Shown here piece after piece: positions 1 to 10,606 of a DNA stretch of 64,000 bases. The notes under the pieces were generated by a model. That model was not told the DNA's origin and made no database searches. It saw nothing but the letters and a program-made list of their open reading frames with translations. Source of the DNA: Steromphala cineraria (taxonomy: Eukaryota; Mollusca; Gastropoda; Trochida; Trochidae); the NCBI GenBank assembly GCA_916613615.1, contig OU744731.1, forward strand, positions 19,252,328 through 19,316,327, read 5' to 3'. Within the stretch, counting starts at the first letter, position 1, and the number at the start of each line of letters is the position of its first letter. The position numbers were made by a program, and so were the translations under genes.

Positions 1-20
1 AGATTTCAGATGTTTCGTGA

Positions 21-101
21 CGATCCGCCGCAATACAGGATACAGGAAGATCTGACGGCACATCGATGACAATTGATGAGGACACACCCTCAACTTCTCA
101 G
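21..101 (+). CDS. Upstream exon of C2H2 zinc-finger gene (5' end unclear)
   Basis: The exon ends at a clean donor (CAG|GTAAAA, 101/102). Read in the frame that joins the next two exons it is open back to position 21, where a TGA closes it. An internal ATG at 66 could be the initiator (MTIDEDTPSTSQ), or the exon may begin at an upstream acceptor. The peptide is Ser/Thr/Asp-rich linker of the kind found before finger arrays. The splice chain is inferred; no transcript was seen. Confidence 0.4.
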
Positions 102-434
102 GTAAAAGAGATTTCTAGGTCTATTCAGATAGAATACTAAGGATAGCATACATACTTGTGTGATTAGGCCATACCTGTATACAATAGGTTGCTAAAGTTC
201 ATGACCATAATATTTTACTTTTCGATATTCTTGTTTTGATGTACGGTAAGTCATTTTAGCAAGGGTGTTTATCATTTATTGATCTGACTGATCTCCCTTC
301 CTGTTTCATTGTGAAAACATGAATGTGTCTTTATCGAGTATTATCTCTATGTAAGTACCAATTATTGGAACATCAAAGCCAAGTTTAACAAGTTTTGAGA
401 ATATCACATACAGATCTAATTCTTATATTTTCAG

Positions 435-495
435 TTACTTGTGTCCTTGTCATGTGTCCCAGAGAGTCCATCCTCCTCACACCTTGAAGATTGTG
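435..495 (+). CDS. Internal 61-bp exon of the zinc-finger gene
   Basis: Acceptor TATTTTCAG|TTA and donor GTG|GTAAGT are both near consensus. The exon reads LLVSLSCVPESPSSSHLEDC plus one base. That one base joins the GG at 1174 to make a Gly codon, giving LEDCGFRCDIC, so the phase matches the finger exon exactly. This phase match is the main reason to trust the model. Confidence 0.55.
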
Positions 496-1173
496 GTAAG
501 TTATATCTTTAGTTGGCACATCTATGGTAACACTTTTTGTTCTGCTCATAACTCAAATAATACTTGTTCAATCGTTTTAGAACTTTACATATGTACACTT
601 CATGGTCCCTAGATGTGCCTTTTTATGTTTCTGTCAGAATCCATCATTATTTTTTCAGATTTTCGGCCCGTTTAGATTGTGACGTCAAAGCATTGTTTAT
701 AACGTGACGTCACAATGAAAAAGTTATATTTTGCCCAGGGCAACATATGATAAATATGAACCTCGGTATGACTGCTCTTGTAGGTAATAAATTTACTTTA
801 CAGTTTACATTTATTTATTTACACATGGTATGACACAAGAGGTTCAAAAGTTGTACATGCAAACAAAAAATCATCATGCAAACATGCATTTACGATTGTT
901 ATTCCTTTAATTAATATTGGAATGTTTCTTAGGAATTGCATATTGTTTGTAATCTTAGTTTGTAATGAATGAATATGAAAACTTTGGAATATTTAAGGGT
1001 CCTCAAATAGTTGAAGTGACTTGTCTGTGCCAAGACATCCTAAAAAAACAATTTGGCCAATTTAACACTTAAAACACCTGATTATGGAAAATAATAGTTT
1101 TCTGCTAAATAACTTCAACCTTGTATATTTTCTCCAATACTGCCGTTAACTCCCAGCCTGCCTGTCATACCAG

Positions 1174-1796
1174 GGTTTCGTTGTGATATTTGTAGCTTGA
1201 CATTTAAAAACAGAGCTACACTGCGGGCCCACAACCGCAGGAAGCACGACGACGATCTCCACTTCCCATGCACCATCTGTGGGATGAGGTTTTTTAATAG
1301 CATGCTCCTACGTGAACACAATTCACGCGCACACACCAGTACAGGAGTTTGCAGGTGCAAGACGTGTGGCAAGGTGCTTACTACCTATCGTGGAATGAGG
1401 GAACATGTCAAAACTCATTCAGGTCAACTATTTTCATGTGATGAGTGTGAGAAGACTTTCACTTCATCTTCTCATTTAAAGCGACATAAGGGATGTCATG
1501 TTAAATCCTTCGAGTGTGAATTATGCGAGAAATCATTTGCCACAAGACATCAGCTAAAGGTGCACACCATTAAGCACAGTGTGAACCCAGACATATACAA
1601 ATGTCGTCACTGTACTTACCAAAGCATTTGGTTTGCCAGCGTTAAGAGGCATGTCTCTCAGGTCCACAGTGACGCACGACCCTATGTGTGGGACATCTGT
1701 GGACATGCATTCAAAGATAAAACCAATTTGAAGAGGCATAAGGCTTTGGTGAAGTGTAGCAAGGAGACATGTGCTAAACAATGGGAGGATTTGTAA
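1174..1796 (+). CDS. C2H2 zinc-finger protein, terminal exon (seven fingers)
   Basis: Probable nuclear DNA-binding protein. The acceptor is at 1172-1173 (CATACCAG|GG) and TAA at 1794-1796. Seven fingers follow in tandem, beginning FRCDIC, FPCTICG, CRCKTCG, FSCDECE, FECELCE, YKCRHC and YVWDICG. The first six keep both Cys and both His. The seventh has Trp in place of the first Cys and ends H-x5-C, so it probably binds zinc poorly. The first finger lies partly upstream of any start codon in this exon, so the exon is not a complete gene. Linkers are irregular rather than TGEKP, unlike KRAB-type arrays. The 3' flank runs directly into LINE A, whose A-rich tail begins about 55 bp past the stop, so the native polyadenylation site is not evident. 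The exact DNA target cannot be assigned. Confidence 0.8.
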
Positions 1797-2249
1797 TCCA
1801 TTGAGCGACATATTCAGTCACAATCTTTGATTGATCACTGATAATTAAGTTATTTTTATTTTTATTTATTTTTTATTTTTTTCCTTTTTATTTCCCACAT
1901 TTTCAAGTTGCTTACAATTCATGTCATACATAGGTAAAGGTTCCACAATTCCACATGAAGTATCTTCAGTTCATTATTAACAGTTATTATAAACAGGGTG
2001 AGGAAAACAATTGTATAATATATTTGTATCAATTATTCACATTTTCAATTCAAGACATTAAAGTTGATGCTATTGTAATTGCACACATCACTATGTTTCA
2101 TTTTTTATCTACCATGACAAGTTCTAATATGTAATCATTTTTTATATTATCTTAGTATTATTCTTGAATAATACTATGAACAAACTATACTATGAACATC
2201 ACTTATTGAAAAGATTATGGAAAGTTGACCAATATGAGAAGAATTTGGC

Positions 2250-4792
2250 TTAATTGCAATTTGAGAAATCAATTGTTTTGGAAGTTTGGTAATATCTAAG
2301 GATTTCTTTCTGAAGGGCTTTGAAATATAAACATTTCTTAATTTTGCTTGAATTATAAATGTATTGTTTTGCAACCAAAGCAACAGCATTTAATGGATTA
2401 TTATTTGCCCCTTTAAATCCAAAAAGAATATTTTCATTTGTGAAAACAATTTCTCCTTCTGCTACTGTACAGAGCCATTCTGCCAAGTTGTTCCATAGTT
2501 CAATTACATGTTTGCACTCACATAATAGATGTACAATATTTTCATTTTCCTCCCCACAAAAGAAACAAAGAGGGGATTCACAGTATCCAATCTTGTACAA
2601 ATAGTTTCTTGTAGCCAGTATATTGTGCAATATTTTAAATTGCAACCATTTTAAATTTACATGAACTTTACATCTATATGCCATTAAAGTGTAGTTACTT
2701 TTTTCTCTGGTATAGTTCTCTTTAAAGATAGTCATCCATCTCTGGGAGCTTGCTGTTTGTATATCTCTTGCATTTAATAAACTTTTATAAAAATATTTGC
2801 ATTCCTTTTGCTTACTGTATAATATGCTTCTATTGAAAGGTAGAATTGGACCACAGATCTTAACAATCTTCCCTTTTACAGTTGATTTTAAAAACATTTT
2901 AATTGCATTTCTCATTGAAAGAAACGTTAAAAAGTTAATATCCAAATCATAAAGAGCACGAAATTCTTCAAAGTTAAACATTTCTCCATTTTCCTTCACA
3001 AAATCATTAATATACCAAATACCTTTATTTTGACATATTTTGTTGGCTAAGTATTTATTGTCTACAGATACATTATAATTATACCATACTGATTGGGTCA
3101 TACAGTCTGTGGCATCCTTACTAGCAGAGTCATAAGTCTTAAGAAAGTATGTCCATGCACATAAAACATCTTTCCAAAACACATTTCTGACAAATGGAAT
3201 AATATGTCTATTTATATAAGTTGAATCTGCATAAAATATCCTTTCAATATTAGGAATGCAGTGTGATGAATGAACATACCATTTTACCTTATTCTGTATT
3301 CTTTTAACCCAAGATAATTTCTGTGCTAATATTAAACATCAGATATTGGGAACACTTATGCCTCCATATTTGGGTGGAAAAGTCATAACTTCCCTTTTAA
3401 CTTTATCTTTTTTACCTTGCCATATAAATTCAAAGCACTTTTTCTGAATTCTTCTATTGTCTTATCTGGTGGATTTGGCAGAGCAGCAAAAAGATGATTA
3501 AGTTTAGGTAAAAGCAGTGATTTTAATACAACGTTTCGACCCATAGGAGTTAATGTTCTCATTGACCATATGTTCATTTCATTTCTAATTCTTTCTAATT
3601 TTTCATTAAAATTCATATCAACAATCTTATCTAACTCAACATCAAAGTCAATTCCTAACAGTTTAAAATTAGATTGTGACCAGTCAAAGTGTATATCTTT
3701 ACATAGTTTGTATCGAGATCGTTTTTTAGAACCAATCCATATCAATCTAGTCTTCTCTGTATTTGCCTTTAATCCTGAGAACCTGGCAAAACTGTTCAAA
3801 AGATTAACAACACTGTACAAACATCTTTCAGATCCGTCTAATGTTAAAGTTGTATCGTCAGCAAATTGTGACAAAATGTGTTCAATACTGCCCATTTTTA
3901 TTCCCTTTATATTTTTGTTGTTTCTTATTTGTATTGCCAATATTTCAGCACATAAAATAAAAATAAGTGGCGACACTGGATCCCCCTGACGGCAGCCCCT
4001 ACTCACTGAGAAAAAAGAGCTTGCAAAACCGTTTACCAGAACACTTGATTCTATTCTATTGAAAAAAAGTTTAATCCAAGCCTGAATGTTTGGTCCAAAA
4101 TTGAAAAAATTTAATACCTTGATCATGAAATCTCTATCTACAGAATCGAATGCTTTCTCGAAGTCAATAAGTAATAACAAACCAGGAATTTGAAAAGTTT
4201 CTGTATAATCCATCAGGTCATATATTAACCTTGTCACTTCTCCAATATATCTTCCTGGAACAAATCCCTTTTGATCTTCATTAATTATTGTAGGGAGGAC
4301 TTGTTTGATTCTATTAGCAATAACTGCTGATGCAAGCTTATATGATGTGTTAAGAAGTGAGATGGACCTCCAATTTTTCAATAATGATTTTGCTTTATTA
4401 GTTTTTTGAAGGCATATAATTAAACCTTGTCTTTGAGGAATAGACATTAATCCGTTGTGATATCCAAATTTCAAAGATTTAATAAGATATTTATTTAAGT
4501 CTTTCCAAAAAAATTTAAGAAACTCTGAAGTAAATCCATCAGGTCCTGGGCTTTTGTCATTTTTCATTTTCTTTAGAGCCATAAGAATTTCATCATAGCT
4601 TATTTCTCCTTCCAGTTGGTTTGATTCATCATCATTAAGGTTAGGTACATCAATGTTCTCTAAAAGTATCTCAAGATCAATATTTGCACATTCCTCTGCA
4701 GTATACAACTTTTTATAGTATGATTTGGTTTCTTCTAGTATGCTAGTTTGGCCAGTAATCTTTTCCCCATTTTTACCTTCTAATTCTGTCAT
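2250..4792 (-). pseudogene. LINE A ORF2, reverse transcriptase and C-terminal zinc knuckle
   Basis: Copies element RNA into DNA at the nicked target. The RT core is in 4792-3383: KSPGPDGFTSEF, LLIDFEKAFDSVD, GCRQGDPVSP and the catalytic box FADDT. A frameshift near 3425-3435 breaks the reading before IWQGKKDKVKRE. A TGA at 3339-3341 then stands for a likely Arg, and the frame runs on to 2250. The C-terminal part carries CFFCGEENENIVHLLCEC, a CCHC-like motif typical of LINE ORF2 tails. At least three lesions make this copy non-autonomous. Confidence 0.9.
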
Positions 4793-4823
4793 TGATTTAT
4801 TCAGAAAGTTCCTATGTTCAAGT

Positions 4824-6029
4824 TTAAAAAAAATATTTACTTGGTTTTTCTCCCTGTTCTGCCCATTTAGCTCTTGATTTTACAAATGCACCTTGTGTTT
4901 CTATTCTATGAATCTCATCTATTTCTGTTTTGATGTTGTCAATATCCTTTAAGAGCAATTCTTTCTTTTCTTGATGTTCTTCCTGGTCAAGGCTTACTTC
5001 TAATTGTTCTAGTTGATCAAATAGGGTTTCTTTCTTTTCTACTTGTTTTTTCTTTTTAGTTGATGAATAATAAATAGTCATACCTCTGATTTCCAATAAT
5101 ATCATCTCCCATAACATTTGAGGATCAATTAGATATTCATCATTATCATCTACAGGGTTTGGATTTATATATTTATTAAAAGTATCAACTATTGTTTGTT
5201 TTACATTCTCCACATACTCCTTATCGTGAAGCAATGAATTATTAAATTTCCAAAAACTCTTGCCCCTTTGTAGTTCAGTATGCGATATAGTAAGAGAAAT
5301 AATGGAATGATCAGAGTTAATACTTGGGATTATATCAGCATCGCATATAGAATTCATAAGACTATGTGACACAAGAAAATAATCTAAACGAGCTTGTTTA
5401 ATAGGGGTTGGCTGCCGCCAGGTAAATCATCTCTCCAATGGATGTAATTCTCTCCAAGCATCTTTTAAGTCTAGTACTTCGATATTGTCTAATAATGCCT
5501 GTCTAGCTTTTGGATTATTCACATGTTTATAATTATAAGTGTCTTGTTTGCTATCAAAAACTAAATTGAAATCACCACAAATTATTGTCTTATCACCATC
5601 AAGTTCTTCCACTTTATTTATTATATTGTCATAGAATTCTGGTTCATCTCTGTTTGGCCCATATACATTCATGAGAGTATAAATGTATTCTTGTATCTTT
5701 ACATTCATGCCCACATAGTTTCCATTTTCTGAATCCTTAATTACTTTGCACACTTCAAACTCAAAATTATTACTGAAAAAAATTGCAGTTCCCCTTGCGT
5801 TACTTCTAAAAGGGCTTATATAACATTCTTTGTAACCCCATTGTTGTTTAATAATTTGTTCCTCATCTGCAGTAAAGTGAACATCTTGAAGGCAAAATAT
5901 TTGGGCTTTTTTCTTTCTCAAGAATCTAAACACTTGTTTCCTTTTGAAGGTTGAACCTAATCCCCTACAATTCATTGATAGAACTTTAAATTTTCCTTGC
6001 TTATCCATATGAGTGGGTTGAGCTTGCAC
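4824..6029 (-). pseudogene. LINE A ORF2, APE endonuclease part
   Basis: AP-endonuclease-like domain that nicks the target DNA. Motifs in order are LSMNCRGLG, LQDVHF (the usual QE is QD here), ICGDFNLV and, after a stop, INSDHSIIS. The stop is an in-frame TGA at 5427-5429; the frame continues without shift as FTWRQPTPIKQARLDYF. The TGA sits where Arg would suit the family, so it is probably CGA changed to TGA. The segment ends KPSKYFF at an 8-T run (minus strand, about 4824-4835). Removing one T would join it in frame to the RT segment. A lysine-rich, probably coiled linker lies at roughly 4900-5060. Confidence 0.85.
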
Positions 6030-6180
6030 TCATTGATCTTGTGGTAGTGCCGCACTCCAACACCCCCTCTACCTGGCTCATGTGGAGCCGTGAGTCCTCG
6101 TGGTTATTGTCGGCTTAGTCTCCTCCTTTCTTGTGAGTCAAAGAGGTGATTCTACAATTAAAAAGTCAAGATCCTTAATA

Positions 6181-6839
6181 TTGCACATTCCAAAAACAAG
6201 TCATCAGTATATAACTTAATTGGAAGTTGACATTTCATTGTATATATAAAAGCCAAAACAAATTCATCACTTGTTTTCTTAGTTTTCCTAGACAAAGCAC
6301 ACTACAACCGATGCGTGATGTGATCCAATGAAAGTTGGTGCTGCACCCTCTTTTGACATATCGAAAACAAAATCACTTATGGCTATGGGAATCCCATTCT
6401 GTCTTTATGAATTCATTCATTTCTAATATACCTGGATTTGAATTTCATCAATGTAGACAGGTGGGTCCCGAGGTGATGGAAGAATTCCGACATCTCTTTC
6501 CAGCAGCAACTGGGGGTACACAGGGGCACTGGAGAGCCGCGCAGAGAAACCTCTGTAAAATTGTGATAAAAACATATTTTATAGCTCAAAGTAGTGCTCT
6601 AAGACATTGACATCAACAGAAATTACATGGCGGAGTCCGTTTACAGCTTCTCCCCTTCAAATTCTACTGCTCGAACAATATCTGTACTACACACTTGTTA
6701 ATATTTTTTTAATGCAAGTACTAGGTTATTACAGGAAATAAAGAAAACTGCAAATGAGTAGGTGTTATCCAGGATGGGTTTGTAACAGCAATACTCCAGC
6801 ATCATTGATAGAGAGTGAAAGTGATGTACAAAAACATAC
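6181..6839. other. Intergenic, nothing supported
   Basis: AT-rich DNA between LINE A and the next exon. A 91-codon open frame on + (6335-6610) has no splice, promoter or family signature and is not called. Confidence 0.4.
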
Positions 6840-8560
6840 CTTGTTGGATCTTGTCTGACAATACACTCGCCACAAATCTTAGCCATGTTGACCTCCAAGT
6901 CTACACAACTGGGAACCCTATTCTTAGCTCCGGGCATGGTAGCAAGGCACGAGTATAGGCTTTCACAGGGCTGGCCCCCAAGTGCCCGGTTGTTGTATGT
7001 CCTGCGACGAGTGATTGCATACATAATGAAATCGGTGTCAATGGCGGCAATAGTGGCCTCCCATTATGCAGATGAATATCCCTTGATATGAGATCCAGGT
7101 GGGGGAAATGAGAACAAGTCTACCAGTGATAACAAGTAGTCTCGATACCTGTAAAACAACAAGTATTTGTCACAAAGGTGACATGATCCCCCGCCGCAAA
7201 TTGATGTTAACAAGAAGTTGGACGGACGTACGGAGCGGAATACTATGTCCCCCGTGAAGACTCAAGGTTAATGGGTTCATGAGATATGGCGCTAACAACA
7301 TTTTTTAAACTGGTCAAAATCTTGCCGTGACCTTGAAAGTTAGGTCAAGGTCACCGAAAACTTTTCAGGTCTGCGTATTCCCCAGATGAAGACTGGTACC
7401 AAGTTTGAAGATTCTAGGTTGAGCGGTTCATTAGATATGGCGCAAACAACATTTTCAAAACTGGTCAAAGTCTTGCTGTGACCTTGAAAATGAGGTCAAG
7501 GTCACCGAAAACTTTTCAGGTCTGCGTATTCCCCAGATGAAGACTGGTACCAAGTTTGAAGATTCTAGGTTGAGCGGTTCATGAGATATGGCGCTAACAA
7601 CATTTTCAAAACTGGTCAAAGTCTCGCTGTGACCTTGAAAATGTAGTCAAGGTCACCGAAAACTTTTCAGGTCTGCGTATTCCCCAGATGAAGACTGGTA
7701 CCAAGTTTGAAGATTCTAGGTTGAGCGGTTCATTAGATATCGCGCTAACAAGAAGCGGGACGGACGTAAGGACGGAGCTGAATACTATATCCCCCGCTTC
7801 GCGCTAAACGCGCGGCGGGGGATAATGAAACCAATAAGATGTCAATGTAGATATTGCTTGATCTCATACAAGCGATATCTACTGTGGTAGCCACATTTGT
7901 ATGATAAATGGTTAGATCACAGAGTATAAACTGGAGTCGTTTATTTAATTAGAAGAATAGTTTTACATACCGAATCTTCAGGCGACATCTCTCCAAAGCT
8001 GATATTCCTGGTTCATCACAAGACTGAAACCACCCTCTCACCTGTAAGAAGACACAAATGATTATTCATTTTTCAAATTCAATGGAAATAATGTTAATTT
8101 CATCCGGCGTACACAAACGTTTACAAAAAATACCATTTTATACTTATACCATCTCATACATGTTCATTTAATCATTGTCTCGTTGGTATGATAAAATATA
8201 TAAAACATAGATGTAGCAAAGAATATTCCATATGTCAATCGTATCTGACGAAAAAAGTTCCATGATAGTTGCATAATGTAGGCTACGTATAGGTTTACGT
8301 TTTCGTTTATAGGGCAAAGAATGAATTAAAAAAAAGGTTTCCTGCTAAATAGTTTAATTCATTTGAGTACGCATTTGATTTTCTTAAATATCAAAAATAA
8401 AATCTTGTTGTGAAAAGTAATCGACATTCCGTCGATAACTTGATGGAAGTTTCGCGCACCTGCTGGTCATGTTGGTAAAGTCTATATTTCAGAAATGTCG
8501 TCTGCCGCTCGTGTTTACTATTTTGAAGTTCGTTGCATTTTTGTTTGAGAATTAATTAAA
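6840..8560 (-). pseudogene. Unrecognised multi-exon gene with in-frame stop
   Basis: Three minus-strand exons join in phase. The first ends at 8460 (ends YRLYQHDQQ, donor GTGCGC; its upper limit is open to about 8560). The second is 8041-7971 (VRGWFQSCDEPGISALERC, acceptor TTCTTACAG, donor GTATGT). The third is 7148-6840 (acceptor GTTTTACAG, donor GTATGT). The third reads RYRDYLLSLVDLFSFPPPG, then a TAA, then WEATIAAIDTDFIMYAITRR and on to CGECIVRQDPTR. The frame stays coding-like on both sides of the TAA, so either this is a recent nonsense mutation or the third exon has an unseen alternative acceptor. A 3' continuation should lie below 6840 but was not found. I do not recognise the family. 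Confidence 0.45.
7186..7823. mobile_element. Short DNA-transposon relic with ATCCCCCGCCGC inverted ends
   Basis: Perfect 12-bp inverted ends lie at 7186-7197 and 7812-7823. The interior holds about three near-identical direct repeats of roughly 150 bp (GACCTTGAAA... TTAGATATGGCGC), each with AGGTCAAGGTCA motifs. No coding capacity. It lies in the intron between two exons of the unrecognised minus-strand gene. No clear target duplication was found. Confidence 0.75.
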
Positions 8561-8598
8561 TTTCATCTTTATGATCTAAATGAATAATAAATGATTTT

Positions 8599-8964
8599 TT
8601 GACTTGTAATGTGATATTTTATTACGATAAATTAAATTCGTTGAGGCTTGCCAAGGGAAGTAAGAATGAGATAACTTCCGTTGTACGTCACATCCGGGAT
8701 GATGGCTTTCGTCTGCTATCAAATGCAATAAATTTCAACAGTAAATTAGGCACGAATTTATCATATATTGTCACTCAAATACTTCTTTGGCATGTAGAAC
8801 ATAATTTGAATCCAAATGTCCTCTTTGACAGTCCTCTCCTAAAATTGTCTCAATTGATTTCCAGCCGCTCAGCAGTCTTAGAGCCATTCCGCCACATTTT
8901 GTATGGAATAGTTTCCAAAAACACTTTGACTGCCAAGAAAACCACATCTGGTTTAATGAGTTAA
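8599..8964 (+). CDS. Hypothetical open frame, unrecognised
   Basis: A 121-codon frame with protein-like composition, for example GFRLLSNAINFNSKLGTNLS and LFDSPLLKLSQLISSRS. It uses a non-ATG start, so the real 5' end may be an exon border or lie elsewhere. It stops 10 bp before the stop of the convergent minus-strand gene fragment and starts about 40 bp from the minus-strand exon at 8460-8560, which would need a shared promoter if both are real. Mostly helical; no domain recognised. It could be spurious. Confidence 0.33.
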   Translation: MTCNVIFYYDKLNSLRLAKGSKNEITSVVRHIRDDGFRLLSNAINFNSKLGTNLSYIVTQILLWHVEHNLNPNVLFDSPLLKLSQLISSRSAVLEPFRHILYGIVSKNTLTAKKTTSGLMS

Positions 8965-8974
8965 CACTAACACA

Positions 8975-9660
8975 TTAAGCATTAATGGTGTCACAAAATA
9001 ACTGAAATGTGAGTCCTTCAAGATCAAGTCTACCAGAATCTATTATTTGGAGAAGTTTTTCAAGAAAATCTCCTTTCCCAAGTTTTGACAATTTAATAAA
9101 CACTGATGAAAATAAAGTTTGTAGCCTGTCATTGTAAGACAGTTCGGAGCTAGTGGTGTCAGTCTTCAACTTGTCTGTCACAGTATGTGTCCCAGAGCCT
9201 AAACATTCCAAACCACATTTATCACAGTGGCTTCCGAGCTGTAATTATGTATGCACTCTGAACCATCATGTTTCCCACATTTCTCACACAAATTTACAAA
9301 GCTGATCTCATGATATGAACAGGTGAGATTACTTCCATTGTGAAATGTTTTCTCAAATCCGCTAGTTTTGCTACAATTATGAAGGTTGTCTGAGAATCCA
9401 CTGATGTTAGACGAACATGGAAGATGCAGGCCTGCATCAGCACTGTCATCATCCTCATCATTCTGCAGCAAAACTTCCTGAACTGGTGACAATGGAATGG
9501 CTCTTGAGTCAAAGCAATGTTTCTTCACAGGTGTGCTGTGCTCCAGGTGATTCTCTTCTGTGTCAGGTGTAGGTTCATGTGATACTTTTTCATGTGTACG
9601 CTTAGGTCGATAATTTCTTCTGTTAAGCGTGAGTCTGTATCTATGTCGGCCCATTTTCAA
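8975..9660 (-). pseudogene. N-terminal fragment resembling DUF6589-type genes
   Basis: Two frames on one strand. 9660-9199 gives MKMGRHRYRLTLNRRNYRPK, an acidic Ser-rich stretch and a zinc-like CEKCGKHDGSEC. 9211-8975 continues CDKCGLECLG and ends GDFLEKLLQIIDSGRLDLEG...FQLFCDT. The C-terminal stretch is like the start of DUF6589-type proteins as I remember them (a helix before an FLLFLDxV motif). A one-base frameshift near 9225-9240 separates the two; an intron there would be only about 25 nt, too short. The rest of the gene is missing. Confidence 0.48.
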
Positions 9661-9664
9661 AACT

Positions 9665-10360
9665 GAAAAAGAATGAGTAAGAATATGATAACTGTAATTT
9701 ACTTTGGAATATCAACCAAGGTACCAAAATGGTATTCTGCTTTACGTAAGATATAGTCTACCATTACGTTTTTCTGAAGAGCAGACCATTAAATTAACCC
9801 AGATTCCATATACATATAAGATAATCTTCAAGTACACGTATTCACAACTTGGTCCAAATTTAAATATTGACTTTTCAGTCCCCACCATGCAAACATGTAC
9901 CCCACCCTATGTCAAGCTGTTTCGGAGTAGTTTCCTGTCTCTAGTAGAAGTCAGCTTTTACTGAGGTACACGTGGGTTATTTGTTTTGATTTATTCATTA
10001 TTTTAATTCCTTGATTTGATTATCAAAGTCTTATCAGCTGGAAACTGAATGCATCTTTTGAAGCTTATGCCAAAATGAATTGTTATTGTACAGATGGACT
10101 TTGTAAAGTAGTTTGTCTTTACTTCAAAGCTGCATGGTGTTACTAATGTAGGTTTTTGGTATTATGCAAGAATAAAAGACATATACAGTAAATGAAGAAT
10201 AATGAAAACAGTAAATGCAGTAATTAATGATTAATTGTCCTTTTATAATTATATATTTTTATAATAATATATAATTTTAAATCAAAAAGTTTTATGAAAA
10301 TATCCATTTTACAATCATACCTAGGAAATATATTTAGAAAAGGTTCTGCAAAATTAAACA
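9665..10360. other. Intergenic, AT-rich, nothing supported
   Basis: No splice-bounded exon or repeat end was recognised. The 86-codon frame at 9704-9964 shows no family signal. Confidence 0.4.
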
Positions 10361-10606
10361 AGATGTGTTTGTGAAACACGAATGCCCCCGGATGCATCCT
10401 GCTCGCTGTGTCAAGGTCAAGGTCACAAGGTCAAATGTCATGGTGTCATCTGAAAGGTCTCATCACAAGGGATCCATATGTCAAGTATCAAAGACCTAGC
10501 TCTGACCAATCAAAAGTTATGACCAAGGTTAAAGTTTTTGTGGACAAACGGACAGACAGACAGGTGAAAAACAATATACCCCCGGAATCGCCGATTCGGG
10601 GGCATA
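10361..10606 (+). mobile_element. Short inverted-end element, copy 1 (ATGCCCCCG ends)
   Basis: Begins with a small hairpin (GTGTTTGTGAAACAC) and ATGCCCCCGGA, and ends ATTCGGGGGCAT. The interior has AAGGTCAAGGTCACAAGGTCA and a GACAGACAGACAGG run. A near-identical copy lies at 53985-54246, so the family moved recently. Non-coding. Confidence 0.75.

Larger units (their letters stand above)
1851..6180 (-). mobile_element. LINE A: decayed L1/Tx1-like non-LTR retrotransposon
   Basis: Minus-strand element with an endonuclease, reverse transcriptase and C-terminal zinc-knuckle ORF2 (6029 down to 2250), about 350 bp of 3' UTR, and an A-rich 3' tail seen as T-rich DNA at 1851-1893. No ORF1 is visible upstream, so the copy is probably 5'-truncated. 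The 5' boundary near 6100-6200 is a guess. RT box order and the GEKPSKYF linker resemble L1/Tx1-group elements (family knowledge). The tail abuts the 3' end of the zinc-finger gene in the opposite orientation. Confidence 0.85.

Noticed and set aside
680..712. Paired TGACGTCA-like sites as a promoter
   Set aside because: They lie in the intron of the zinc-finger gene and no start or exon is linked to them.
3570..3989. 139-codon + frame inside LINE A
   Set aside because: Antisense shadow of the RT domain on the minus strand.
9225..9260. GT...AG pair as an intron joining the two frames of the 8975-9660 gene
   Set aside because: The intron would be about 25 nt, below the usable minimum in animals; a frameshift is simpler.
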